Source: Marivita sp051859345
GTDB lineage: Bacteria > Pseudomonadota > Alphaproteobacteria > Rhodobacterales > Rhodobacteraceae
Direction of reading: 5' to 3'
NCBI RefSeq assembly: GCF_051859345.1
Contig: NZ_JBHYFV010000013.1
Location: forward strand, 1-64,000
DNA: 64,000 bases
In this document: positions 7,668-16,223 of the stretch, one piece after another
Layout: each line of letters opens with the position of its first letter
Position numbering within the stretch: the first letter of the stretch is position 1
Notes under the pieces: model-generated
Seen by the model: only the letters and a program-made list of their open reading frames with translations
Told to the model about the DNA's origin: nothing
Database searches by the model: none
Program-made: the position numbers and the translations under genes

Positions 7668-8960
7668 ATGGCGAATGTGGTGGTCGTGGGTGCCCAGTGG
7701 GGCGACGAGGGCAAAGGCAAGATCGTGGATTGGCTGTCCGAGCGGGCGGATGTGATCTGCCGCTTTCAGGGCGGTCACAATGCCGGTCATACGCTGGTGA
7801 TCGACGGCAAGGTCTACAAGCTGCATGCGCTGCCCTCGGGTGTGGTGCGCGGCGGCAAGCTTTCGGTGATCGGCAACGGGGTTGTTCTGGACCCGTGGCA
7901 CCTGATGTCCGAGATCGCGACGATCCGCGAACAGGGCGTCGAGATCACTCCGGACAACCTGATGATCGCGGAAAACACGCCGTTGATTCTGCCCTTCCAC
8001 GGGGAATTGGACCGCGCCCGCGAAAACCAGAATTCGGTCGCCAAGATCGGCACCACCGGGCGCGGAATCGGTCCGGCCTATGAAGACAAGGTTGGCCGCC
8101 GCGTGATCCGCGTGGCGGACCTTGCCGACAACGCCACGTTGGAGCTGCGGGTGGACCGCGCGCTGGTGCATCACGACGCGCTGCGCCGTGGCCTCGGGCT
8201 GGAACCGGTAGACCGCGACGCTGTGCTGGCCAAACTGCGGGCCATCGCGCCCGAGATCCTGCCCTTTGCCGCGCCTGTGTGGAAAGTGCTGAACGAAAAG
8301 CGCAAGGCCGGCAAGCGCATCCTCTTCGAAGGCGCGCAGGGCGCATTGCTGGATATCGACTTCGGCACCTATCCGTTTGTCACCTCCTCCAACGTCATTG
8401 CTGGACAGGCGGCGACGGGGGTCGGCCTTGGGCCTGGCGCGATTGATTACGTGCTGGGCATCGTCAAGGCATACACGACCCGCGTGGGTGAAGGCCCGTT
8501 CCCGACGGAATTGCACGACGAAGACGGTCAGCAGCTGGGCGAGCGGGGGCATGAATTCGGCACCACCACCGGGCGCAAGCGGCGCTGCGGCTGGTTCGAT
8601 GCCTGCCTCGTGCGCCAGACCTGCGTGACCAGCGGCGTGAACGGGATTTCCCTGACCAAGCTCGACGTTCTGGACGGGTTCGAAACGCTGAAAATCTGCG
8701 TCGGCTACGAGCTGGACGGGAAACACTACGATTACCTGCCCACGGCAGCCGACGAACAGGCGCGCTGCACCCCGATCTACGAAGAGATGCCCGGCTGGTC
8801 GGAAAGCACCGAAGGCGCGCGGTCCTGGGTCGATCTGCCCGCCGAGGCGATCAAGTATGTGCGTCGGATCGAGGAATTGATCGACTGCCCGGTTGCCCTA
8901 CTTTCCACGTCACCCGAACGGGAGGACACGATCCTCGTGACCGATCCGTTCGCGGACTGA
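7668..8960 (+). CDS. purA: Adenylosuccinate synthase
   Basis: A 430-residue homodimeric enzyme of purine synthesis that makes adenylosuccinate from IMP and aspartate with GTP. The P-loop WGDEGKGK (residues 11-18) contains the catalytic D13, and H41 lies in GGHNAGHT. The GTTGRGIGPAYEDK IMP-binding segment and the GRKRRCGWFD segment are intact, and TKLDVLDGF is present for GTP. I start at ATG 7668 because MANVVVVGAQWGDEG is the conserved beginning; an ATG at 7641 would add nine residues. It is followed by the DUF2842 gene 17 bases downstream. Confidence 0.97.
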   Translation: MANVVVVGAQWGDEGKGKIVDWLSERADVICRFQGGHNAGHTLVIDGKVYKLHALPSGVVRGGKLSVIGNGVVLDPWHLMSEIATIREQGVEITPDNLMIAENTPLILPFHGELDRARENQNSVAKIGTTGRGIGPAYEDKVGRRVIRVADLADNATLELRVDRALVHHDALRRGLGLEPVDRDAVLAKLRAIAPEILPFAAPVWKVLNEKRKAGKRILFEGAQGALLDIDFGTYPFVTSSNVIAGQAATGVGLGPGAIDYVLGIVKAYTTRVGEGPFPTELHDEDGQQLGERGHEFGTTTGRKRRCGWFDACLVRQTCVTSGVNGISLTKLDVLDGFETLKICVGYELDGKHYDYLPTAADEQARCTPIYEEMPGWSESTEGARSWVDLPAEAIKYVRRIEELIDCPVALLSTSPEREDTILVTDPFAD

Positions 8961-8977
8961 GGCAAAAGGGGGCGCAG

Positions 8978-9199
8978 ATGGCGCTGAGCTACAAGGCACG
9001 CAAACGCTGGTCGCTGGTGATCCTGCTGGTGGGGCTGCCCGTCTATATCGTCGCCTGTGTGACGGTGATCAACTGGCTGGACCGTCCGTCGGTTCTGATC
9101 GAACTGCTGGTCTATGTGGGGCTGGGTGTCCTGTGGGCGTTTCCGTTCAAGTTCGTCTTCATGGGGGTTGGGCAGGAAGATCCGGACGCGGATCGGTGA
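8978..9199 (+). CDS. DUF2842 family small membrane protein
   Basis: A 73-residue protein with two membrane helices (about residues 11-31 and 40-63) and a positively charged N-terminus (LSYKARKRW). It matches the DUF2842 family of alphaproteobacteria, whose function is unknown. It sits 17 bases downstream of purA on the same strand and is probably co-transcribed. A bidirectional terminator follows at 9269-9308. Confidence 0.85.
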   Translation: MALSYKARKRWSLVILLVGLPVYIVACVTVINWLDRPSVLIELLVYVGLGVLWAFPFKFVFMGVGQEDPDADR

Positions 9200-9268
9200 T
9201 CGGGTTCTGATCAGCATTGTAGAGCGTGACATCGCGTTTGGGGATGTCACCGGGCCCTGTCGCGGCAC

Positions 9269-9308
9269 AAAAAAAGGCCGGACCGTCGGGTCCGACCTTT
9301 GTTTTTTG
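9269..9308. terminator. Bidirectional terminator
   Basis: A stem of about 11 bp (AAGGCCGGACC / GGTCCGACCTT) with GTCG loop, one imperfect pair, A-run on the left and T-run on the right. The imperfect pair is C.A on the plus strand but a G.U wobble on the minus strand, so it is stronger for the minus-strand gene at 9323. It serves both convergent units. Confidence 0.85.
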
Positions 9309-9322
9309 TCTGGTGGGCGGTC

Positions 9323-11737
9323 TTAACCAGCTGCGCGTGCGTTCGGTTTGAAGCCTATGGTGTCGGCAGCAGCAAAGCGGCCGCCGCCCATCTTCTGGAT
9401 TTTGCCCTCGCGGAGAAGCTGGCCAAAGCTGCGCAGGCGTTCTTCGCGCGAGCTGGCTTCGCCTTCGGCCTGAAGCAGTTTGGTCATCAGCTGCGGACGC
9501 GAGAACTGATCGCGGCCTTCGACAAACGACATGTAGGCTGCGGCGGCTTCCAGAAGTTCGGGCAGGGTATGTGCGCCCTGGCTTTCGGCGAAATCCGCAA
9601 ACCCCGTGTCATCGCCTGCCGATGCGTCAGCCGTTTCCGCCGCCGCTTCGGTGCTGCGCAGAACGCGGCGGGGGCGCACAGGGGCCAGGTCTTCGACGTC
9701 GATGCGCTGTTCGGCAACCAGTTTCAGCGGAGCCGGACGAACCGGCGCGGGGCGCTCGGACCGGGCTTCGGTAACTTTGGGGCGGCGCGGGCGCACGGCA
9801 TCGGCGAGGTCTTCGCGATAGGGGACTTCTTCATCGACGGTTTTCTTGCCGAAACCCAGCAGACGGTCTGCCTTGGTGGCGGCAACAGCGGCGCGCAGAT
9901 GCGCAATGGCGCTGCGGCGGCGGTTGCCTTCGGGTTCGTCCATTTCGGTATCGGTCTTGTCGGCAAGACGGTCGACGGAATGGTCGTCCTCTTCGATTGA
10001 CGTGTCGGTCAGCATGGCGCGGCCGGGGCTGGTCAGCTTGACTGCCTTGCGGATGTTGGCGGTGGCCTCTTCCTCGTCTGCTTCGGACAGAATGGGCGCA
10101 TCGTCGTCTTCGGCGCTGTCGTCATCGTCGTCATCGTCAAAGTTCCAGTCGTCGTCCTCTTCGATCTCGGCGTGCAGGGCAGCGAGTTCGCGGGCAAGCT
10201 CTTCTTCCTGTTCACGGGTGAGCGAGCTGTCTTCGAGGCTGGGAACGGGGGCGGAGGCGATGTCGTCGTCTTCATCCTCTTCGTCGTATTCCTCGATTTC
10301 ACCGGCAGCCAGAGCGGCTTCGACATCCGAACGCTTGGCCTTGCTGACACGCGCAACGATCGGTGCGCGGGCGTCTTCGGCGATGTCGTCGTCGATCTCT
10401 GCCGCGCCTTCGAGGACCAGCGGTTCATCGTCGTCTTCGGCGTAAACCTCATCGTCTTCGTCGTCGGTCACATCCGACGCCGCGGCCTGTGCAGAGGCGG
10501 CCCGTGCTTCGAGAGCCGCGATCTTGGCGCGCAGGGCCTCGAGTTCGCGTTGGGCGTCTGTGGCGGCACTGTCAACGGCGGTGTCGTCTTCATCTTCGTC
10601 GTCATCGTCAAAGGACGCATCGGACAGGACAGCATCCTCCTCGAATTCATCCTCATCCATGTCGATCTGGTCATTCACAACGGCCGCGATGGTATCGGCG
10701 AACAGATTGTCGTCCTCGTCAGACGCGTCGTCCATTGCAACATCGGTTTCGGCGCGCGCGTCTGTGGCGTCGACAAAGCCGGGGATTTCGGCATCTGCGT
10801 CGATGACATCGTTTTCGTCATCGCCGTCACCGTCGGGGCCGGACATGGCGTGTTCGTCTTCGATGTATTCCGGAGCGGCCTGCGATTTGGCGGCAACCAC
10901 GGCGCGGATGCGCTGCAGCTTGTCCGCGACGCTGTCGATGACGGGCGCCGCCGAGGGGGCGACGTCTTCGATCTCGGTGGGTGCCATGTCCTTTGCCGCC
11001 ACGTCAGCAAGGCGGTTGGATCTTGCGCCATGTGCGGAGATCAGATCGTCGATGCTCGACTCTTCCGAAGTGTCTTCCTCGAGGTTGAGAATGTCATTGG
11101 CGTCGATGGCATATTGTTCGACCGGTTCAAGTGACAGGTCCGACAGGTCGATGTCTGTCAAGTCGATGGACACATCTTCGTCTTCAAGGAATTCGTCATC
11201 CGCGATGACATCGGCCATTTCGACTTCGGAAATTGTCGCAACCTCGGGACGCTCTGGCACCTGAATGTCATTGAGCGTCAGGCTGCCCGAGTCATCCAGT
11301 GCCTCTTCTGCCTCTTCTGCCTCTTCTGCCTCTTCGACCTGCGGGTCAGCGGCGACAAACGCGGACTGCTTTGGTGTGTTCGCGACAGCCAGAGCGGTAG
11401 CAGCCACTCCAGCCGTCGCGCCCACGGAGGCTGCGTCCGACGATTGTTCCGGTGCGACATCCCCTCGCGGCGGTCCGGCTTCATCGGTCGGGCGCAGAAC
11501 CAGGTTGCCCTTTTCAAAGCGTGCCTCGACCCGGCGCTCGATCTCGCGCTCGGCAATCCGGGCCAGCATCTCTGCATCCGGGGTCGGCGGTTCAGCGCCA
11601 AAATATCGATCATCCTGGGCCAGATCGCGGAAGTACTCCGCAATCGCTTTCATGGTATCGAAGGAGTTGTCAAAACCTTCGAGCGTACATGAAAAGGTAC
11701 CGTAGGATACCGTGAGTATTTTGTTTGAACTCACCAT
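9323..11737 (-). CDS. Large acidic, mostly disordered protein
   Basis: An 804-residue protein in three parts. The N-terminal ~80 residues form a compact domain (ILTVSYGTFSCTLEGFDNSFDTM, then KAIAEYFRDLAQDDRYFG) conserved in roseobacters. A very acidic, low-complexity middle (roughly residues 130-600) is rich in Asp/Glu runs with short (EEA)n repeats. The C-terminal 60 residues (745-804: FSRPQLMTKLL, then REERLRSFGQLLREGKIQKMGGGRF) look like a small winged-helix unit. No enzyme motif is seen. Start ATG 11737 is preferred; ATG 11803 would add 22 residues and put the leader palindrome inside the gene. It may bridge a partner and DNA; that is inference. Monocistronic, ending at a strong terminator. 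Confidence 0.8.
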   Translation of the reverse strand: MVSSNKILTVSYGTFSCTLEGFDNSFDTMKAIAEYFRDLAQDDRYFGAEPPTPDAEMLARIAEREIERRVEARFEKGNLVLRPTDEAGPPRGDVAPEQSSDAASVGATAGVAATALAVANTPKQSAFVAADPQVEEAEEAEEAEEALDDSGSLTLNDIQVPERPEVATISEVEMADVIADDEFLEDEDVSIDLTDIDLSDLSLEPVEQYAIDANDILNLEEDTSEESSIDDLISAHGARSNRLADVAAKDMAPTEIEDVAPSAAPVIDSVADKLQRIRAVVAAKSQAAPEYIEDEHAMSGPDGDGDDENDVIDADAEIPGFVDATDARAETDVAMDDASDEDDNLFADTIAAVVNDQIDMDEDEFEEDAVLSDASFDDDDEDEDDTAVDSAATDAQRELEALRAKIAALEARAASAQAAASDVTDDEDDEVYAEDDDEPLVLEGAAEIDDDIAEDARAPIVARVSKAKRSDVEAALAAGEIEEYDEEDEDDDIASAPVPSLEDSSLTREQEEELARELAALHAEIEEDDDWNFDDDDDDDSAEDDDAPILSEADEEEATANIRKAVKLTSPGRAMLTDTSIEEDDHSVDRLADKTDTEMDEPEGNRRRSAIAHLRAAVAATKADRLLGFGKKTVDEEVPYREDLADAVRPRRPKVTEARSERPAPVRPAPLKLVAEQRIDVEDLAPVRPRRVLRSTEAAAETADASAGDDTGFADFAESQGAHTLPELLEAAAAYMSFVEGRDQFSRPQLMTKLLQAEGEASSREERLRSFGQLLREGKIQKMGGGRFAAADTIGFKPNARAAG

Positions 11738-11766
11738 AGAAACACTCGCTTTCCAAACTTCTGCGA

Positions 11767-11795
11767 TGGTCTTGGTAGCATGTTTACCAAGACCA
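11767..11795. promoter_or_regulatory. 11-bp perfect inverted repeat in leader of the acidic-protein gene
   Basis: TGGTCTTGGTA (11767-11777), 7-base spacer, TACCAAGACCA (11785-11795). It lies 30-58 bases upstream of ATG 11737. No T-run follows, so it is more likely an operator or an mRNA hairpin than a terminator. Confidence 0.55.
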
Positions 11796-11876
11796 AAGAG
11801 CATCGAATCTGTGCCTTGCACGGTATCATTTCGTGACCTGATTGTGATCTGTTTCGGCTTTCGCCATTAATCAGCC

Positions 11877-12560
11877 ATGAATCATGCAATTGTTTTCTCT
11901 GACGAACCAGTCTTGCTTGTCGGTGGTGCCACCGGCGACAATACCCAGCTCTTGCAGCTATTGACCGAGGTTCACACCGTTGTCGCGGCTGATAGCGGAG
12001 CAGACTGGCTTCGGGCCGTCGGGCGGTTGCCGGATGCGTTGATCGGCGATCTTGATTCCGTATCGCAGGAAACGCGCGCCGCCATGCCGCCGGGGACCGT
12101 TTACCACATTTCCGAGCAGGACAGCACCGATTTCGACAAGGCGCTGCGGTCGATTGCCGCGCCGTTGATCATCGGCATCGGGTTTCTGGGCGGGCAGGTG
12201 GACCATCTGCTGGCGGCGATGACGGTGCTGGCACGCTATCCGGATCGGGCCATTGTTCTGGTCGGAGACCACGACGTGGTGGCGCATGTTCCGCCGCGCC
12301 TGCACCTGCCCCTGGCGGCGGGCACCCGGGTGTCGCTTTATCCGATGCGGCCGGTTGAAGGGGTGTCCACGGGGTTGTGTTGGCCGATCGACGGGATCGC
12401 CCTGTCGCCGGGAACCCGCGTGAGCACGTCGAACCGTGCGGATGGGCCGGTATCGCTGACGGTGCAAGACTCCGGGTTGCTGGTTATTCTGCCAGTGTCT
12501 GAGCGGGACGTGGTACAACAGGCGCTGGTCCGGGCAGACGGCTTATGGCCTGTTCTCTGA
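11877..12560 (+). CDS. thiN: Thiamine diphosphokinase
   Basis: A 227-residue enzyme transferring pyrophosphate from ATP to thiamine to make the cofactor TPP. The family motifs are in order: AADSGADWL (residues 38-45), the metal-binding IGDLDSV (56-62), and EQDSTDFDKAL (80-90), followed by GGQVDHLLA. The C-terminal beta domain has the NRADGPVSLTV segment, close to the usual S-N. It is divergent from the acidic-protein gene with 139 bases between. Its last 77 bases overlap the end of the convergent DMT gene. Confidence 0.92.
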   Translation: MNHAIVFSDEPVLLVGGATGDNTQLLQLLTEVHTVVAADSGADWLRAVGRLPDALIGDLDSVSQETRAAMPPGTVYHISEQDSTDFDKALRSIAAPLIIGIGFLGGQVDHLLAAMTVLARYPDRAIVLVGDHDVVAHVPPRLHLPLAAGTRVSLYPMRPVEGVSTGLCWPIDGIALSPGTRVSTSNRADGPVSLTVQDSGLLVILPVSERDVVQQALVRADGLWPVL

Positions 12561-13428
12561 ACACGATATAAAGGCCCGAGGCGACGGTGATCGCAATGCC
12601 GACGCTCGCCAATGTGTTGGGCAGGTCTCCGAACACGGCAAAGCCGATGATCGTTGCAATCGGGATTTCAAGATACTGCATCGGCGCAACCGTGGCGGAC
12701 GGCGCATAGCGCAGCGACCATGTCATCAGCAGGTGCGCCAGCGTCCCTGACAGCCCGATGGCAAGCAAGAGCGTCCATGTGGTGCTGTCCAATGCGCTGT
12801 CCCATGCAAGGATCGGGGCGGTCATTCCGGGGATCAGGAACATCGCCGGGGCCATCATGAGGACAGCCATGACACCCGACACCGCCTGAAGGCCGATGGG
12901 GTCCGTTTCCTTGGCGATTTTGCGTGTGACCAGCATGAACAGCGCAAAATTGACCGCGACGCCCAGTGGCAGCAGGGCAGGCCAGCCAACCTCCTGGAAC
13001 GAGGGCTGGATCACCAGAAGCGTGCCCAAAAAACCTACGGCACAGGCGAGCATGCGGCGCAGGCCGACCTCTTCCCCCAGAACATAGTGGCCAAGCAGCA
13101 GCATGATGAACGGCATCACGAAGGCAATCGCGATCGCGTCGGCCAGCGGCAGGTAATACAGCGCCGAGACCATCATCCCGATTCCAAGAATGTGCAGGAT
13201 CGTGCGCACCAACGTCAGGCCCAGAACGCGGTTCGACATGCGCCAGATCCGGCCTGTCATGGCGATGATCGGGATCAGGACCAGCGCCTGAATGGCAAAG
13301 CGCACCAGCAGCAATTGGCCAAGCGCCACCTCGGACGACAGGATCTTTGCAATTGCGTCCCCCATCGGAGCGACGACGCAAAAGCCGAGCATAAGCGCAA
13401 TTCCGAGTGTTGGACGATCCTGTGTCAT
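12484..13428 (-). CDS. EamA/DMT family transporter
   Basis: A 314-residue inner-membrane protein with about ten hydrophobic helices arranged as two EamA repeats (residues about 8-140 and 150-290). It belongs to the drug/metabolite transporter superfamily; the substrate cannot be read from sequence. The conserved APMQYLEIPIATIIGF and LGHYVLGEEVGL stretches are typical. Start ATG 13428 puts the first helix close to the N-terminus. It is the first of three EamA genes in the window (also 31165 and 36561). Its 3' end overlaps thiN by 77 bases in convergent orientation. Confidence 0.88.
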   Translation of the reverse strand: MTQDRPTLGIALMLGFCVVAPMGDAIAKILSSEVALGQLLLVRFAIQALVLIPIIAMTGRIWRMSNRVLGLTLVRTILHILGIGMMVSALYYLPLADAIAIAFVMPFIMLLLGHYVLGEEVGLRRMLACAVGFLGTLLVIQPSFQEVGWPALLPLGVAVNFALFMLVTRKIAKETDPIGLQAVSGVMAVLMMAPAMFLIPGMTAPILAWDSALDSTTWTLLLAIGLSGTLAHLLMTWSLRYAPSATVAPMQYLEIPIATIIGFAVFGDLPNTLASVGIAITVASGLYIVFREQAISRLPGPAPVVPRPAQTLAE

Positions 13429-13527
13429 ACAAAACGCTACCCTTGGTTGTGCGATGCTGTCAACGCTCACCCAGCGCCATCTGTACGGGCGTAAAATTGG
13501 CCGATTTTCGCTAATATTGGTCTGTGT

Positions 13528-14901
13528 TTAGCAGTTCGGGATATTGACCGCCAATCCCCCCAACGACGTTTCTTTATACTTCTCATGCATGTCGGCCCCG
13601 GTCTGGCGCATCGTTTCGATGGCCGAATCGAGCGGCACAAAATGCGTGCCGTCACCGCGCAGCGCGAGGCTGGCTGCAGACACGGCCTTGATCGCACCCA
13701 ACCCGTTGCGTTCGATGCAGGGCACCTGAACAAGCCCCTTGACCGGATCACAAGTCATGCCGAGGTGGTGTTCGAGCGCGATCTCGGCGGCGTTTTCGAT
13801 CTGTTCAGGCGTGCCGCCCAGCACGGCGCACAGACCGGCGGCGGCCATGGCGCTGGCGCTGCCGACTTCGGCCTGACACCCGGCCTCGGCGCCGCTGATC
13901 GACGCATTGAACTTGACCAGACCGCCAATCGCGGCGGCGGTCAGAAGAAAGTCCGGAATGCGCTTGGTCGTGGCCCCCGGCACATGGTCAAGGTAGTAGC
14001 GCAGCGTTGCAGGCACCACGCCCGCCGCGCCGTTGGTCGGGGCCGTGACCACCTGACCACCCGCGGCGTTTTCCTCGTTCACCGCCATGGCGTAGACGCT
14101 CATCCAGTCGTTGATCGTGTGCGGCGGGCTGAGATTCATGCCGCGTTCGGCCAGCAGTTTCTCGTGAATGCCCTTGGCGCGGCGTTTCACGTTAAGCCCG
14201 CCGGGCAGGATGCCATCGTTTTCCAGCCCACGGTCAATGCAGTCGTTCATCACTTCCCACAGACGTTTTATGCCGCCGTCGAGGTCAGACACCGACCGCC
14301 GCGACAGTTCATTCGCGCGTTTCATCTCGGCGATGGTGAGGTGCGAAATCTGCGCCATTTCAAGCATGTCTGCGGCGGATTTGAACGGGTAAGGCACGGC
14401 CGGTCCGTCTGCGCTATCCTTTCCGGCGTCCAGTTCGGCTTGCGTCATCACGAAACCGCCGCCGATGGAGTAGTAGGTTTCCTGCAGAATGACGTCGCCC
14501 TGGGCGTCTGTTGCGCGCAGGATCATGCCATTGGCGTGGCCGGGCAGGTTGGGGCCGAAATCAAAGGTCAGGTCCGTCTCGGGGTCAAAGGTGAGGGGTG
14601 GCAGTCCGTCTGGCGTGACGGTCTTGTTTTCCTTGATCCGGGCAAGGGTGGCTTGTGCCGCGTCGCGGTCGTAGGTTTCGGGAACAAAGCCCGCAAGACC
14701 AAGGATCGTGGCGCGGTCGGTGGCATGGCCGACCCCGGTAAAGGCCAGTGACCCATGCAGCGAGGCGCGCACGCCGTTGGCGGTGAACGGAGCGGCGCGA
14801 AGCCGATCAAGAAAGCGCGCGGCGGCCACCATCGGCCCCATCGTGTGGGATGAGGACGGACCGATGCCGACCTTGAACATGTCGAACACAGACAGAAACA
14901 T
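13528..14901 (-). CDS. sdaA: L-serine ammonia-lyase (iron-sulfur)
   Basis: A 457-residue single-chain L-serine dehydratase, converting serine to pyruvate and ammonia with a [4Fe-4S] cluster. The N-terminal beta domain begins MFLSVFDMFKVGIGPSSSHT, with the GSLAFTG segment after it. The C-terminal alpha domain has GAEAGCQAEVGSASAMAAAG, then MTCDPVKGLVQVPCIERN; these cysteines are the cluster ligands. Length matches the fused form. A Shine-Dalgarno (AAAGGAG) lies about 12 bases upstream of ATG 14901. Monocistronic. Confidence 0.95.
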   Translation of the reverse strand: MFLSVFDMFKVGIGPSSSHTMGPMVAAARFLDRLRAAPFTANGVRASLHGSLAFTGVGHATDRATILGLAGFVPETYDRDAAQATLARIKENKTVTPDGLPPLTFDPETDLTFDFGPNLPGHANGMILRATDAQGDVILQETYYSIGGGFVMTQAELDAGKDSADGPAVPYPFKSAADMLEMAQISHLTIAEMKRANELSRRSVSDLDGGIKRLWEVMNDCIDRGLENDGILPGGLNVKRRAKGIHEKLLAERGMNLSPPHTINDWMSVYAMAVNEENAAGGQVVTAPTNGAAGVVPATLRYYLDHVPGATTKRIPDFLLTAAAIGGLVKFNASISGAEAGCQAEVGSASAMAAAGLCAVLGGTPEQIENAAEIALEHHLGMTCDPVKGLVQVPCIERNGLGAIKAVSAASLALRGDGTHFVPLDSAIETMRQTGADMHEKYKETSLGGLAVNIPNC

Positions 14902-15042
14902 GGTTAAATCGCGCTCCTTTCCGGAGAGTTGCGTTGTCAGGGACATGGTGCAGGACAAAGTCGCTCATGAACAGCGGTGTATCGCGGGCGAGATGACCAA
15001 GAAGCAGCGAAAGCGGCGGGTGACGGCGAAAAAACGCAGCAT

Positions 15043-15058
15043 TTAACCGTGTCTTTAC
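15043..15058 (+). promoter_or_regulatory. Possible CtrA-like site
   Basis: TTAA-N7-TTTAC at 15043-15058, one mismatch from the TTAA-N7-TTAAC box of alphaproteobacterial CtrA. It is about 50 bases upstream of the small gene at 15106. Weak on its own. Confidence 0.3.
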
Positions 15059-15105
15059 CCGGATGCGGCATCTTTGCCGAAGATGACATTCATTTGGGGG
15101 CAAAG

Positions 15106-15306
15106 ATGCTTCAGACTCTGAACAAAATCGCCTGGTTTGCAGCGGCCTTGGCCATTCTGGCGTGGGCCTTCATGCCGAATCTGGTGTCCGCGCATACCGT
15201 CATGATGCCAAAGGTGCCTTTGGTCGTAGCCACTGCGCTTGCCCCGCCAACGGTCCCGGCACCGCAGACGCTTTTTCCGCAATTCAGGCGAAGTCCAACC
15301 AAATAA
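15106..15306 (+). CDS. Small secreted or membrane-anchored protein
   Basis: A 66-residue protein. The N-terminus is a hydrophobic segment (KIAWFAAALAILAWAFMPNLVSA, about residues 7-29) that could be a signal peptide cut after VSA or an anchor. It is followed by a short Pro/Ala-rich tail ending in FRRSPTK. I recognise no family. The start ATG 15106 is the only one that gives a sensible N-terminus. It is divergent from sdaA, about 200 bases apart, and 134 bases upstream of rpiA. A CtrA-like box lies upstream. It could be a real small gene or a fortuitous frame. Confidence 0.45.
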   Translation: MLQTLNKIAWFAAALAILAWAFMPNLVSAHTVMMPKVPLVVATALAPPTVPAPQTLFPQFRRSPTK

Positions 15307-15440
15307 GCGGGCAATCCTTGTCCTGGATGCAGCCTGATGATGGAGCGGCAGCGGTCGGTCGCATTTCTTTGGCAATTCGGTCTCGCCCCCTGCCTCTTGA
15401 CGGCCTATAAGGCGGCAACATCTGCCCAAGGAGCTGCCCC

Positions 15441-16223
15441 ATGTCCGGAGAATTGTCGCCCATCGACAAGGCCAAATATGTCGCCGCAAAACGCGCCGCC
15501 GATCTGGTAGAGAATGGCATGCGGGTGGGGCTCGGCACCGGGTCGACTGCCGCGTGGCTCGTGCGCCATCTTGGCGAACGGGTCCGCGATGAAGGTCTGC
15601 GTATTCAGGGTGTGCCCACATCCACCCGCACGGCGGAACTGGCCCGCGATGTCGGAATCGAAGTGATCACGCTGGACGAGGCAAAGACACTGAACCTGAC
15701 CATTGACGGGGCTGACGAATTTGACGGCAATCTCAATCTGATCAAGGGCGGCGGCGGCGCGTTGTTGCAGGAAAAGATCGTCGCGGCTGCCAGTGAAGAG
15801 GTGGTGATCATCGCGGATGCCGCCAAGGAGGTTGGTACCCTTGGGGCGTTCCCCCTGCCGATCGAGGTGATCCCGTTCGGCTGGACCACAACCCAAATGC
15901 TGGTTGAAGAACTGCTGGTCTCGGCTGACGTGATGGGGCGCAAGATCACCTTGCGCATGAACGGCGACAAGCCGTTCCGCACCGATGAAGGCAATCACAT
16001 CCTTGACCTGCATCTGATCCGAATCGGCAACCCCCGTCAGCTTGCCATGGCGCTGAACCAGATGCCGGGTGTGGTGGAAAACGGGTTGTTCATTGATCTG
16101 TGCGACAAGGTCATCATCGGCTACAGCGATGGCCGGGTCGAAACCCGCGACATCAATGAAGGCACGGTCAGCGAAGATCGCGTCAATCTGATCGAGACCG
16201 ACAATCTGTTTTCGGATATCTGA
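15441..16223 (+). CDS. rpiA: Ribose-5-phosphate isomerase A
   Basis: A 260-residue cytosolic enzyme of the pentose phosphate pathway that interconverts ribose-5-phosphate and ribulose-5-phosphate. All loops are present: GLGTGSTA (residues 30-37, phosphate binding), TIDGADEFD (87-95, catalytic Asp pair) and IKGGGGALLQEKI (101-113). A good Shine-Dalgarno (AAGGAG) precedes ATG 15441. The length is slightly above the E. coli enzyme. Its stop abuts the stop of the convergent GNAT gene with no bases between. Confidence 0.96.
   Translation: MSGELSPIDKAKYVAAKRAADLVENGMRVGLGTGSTAAWLVRHLGERVRDEGLRIQGVPTSTRTAELARDVGIEVITLDEAKTLNLTIDGADEFDGNLNLIKGGGGALLQEKIVAAASEEVVIIADAAKEVGTLGAFPLPIEVIPFGWTTTQMLVEELLVSADVMGRKITLRMNGDKPFRTDEGNHILDLHLIRIGNPRQLAMALNQMPGVVENGLFIDLCDKVIIGYSDGRVETRDINEGTVSEDRVNLIETDNLFSDI

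Noticed and set aside
10172..11134. Plus-strand open frames antisense to the acidic-protein gene
   Set aside because: Val/Phe- or Ser-rich translations are the reverse complement of Asp/Glu runs; no independent gene signal.
11290..11340. Short tandem repeat (ctcttctgc)n looking like a repeat array
   Set aside because: It encodes the EEA runs of the acidic protein; spacing and lack of unique spacers exclude CRISPR.
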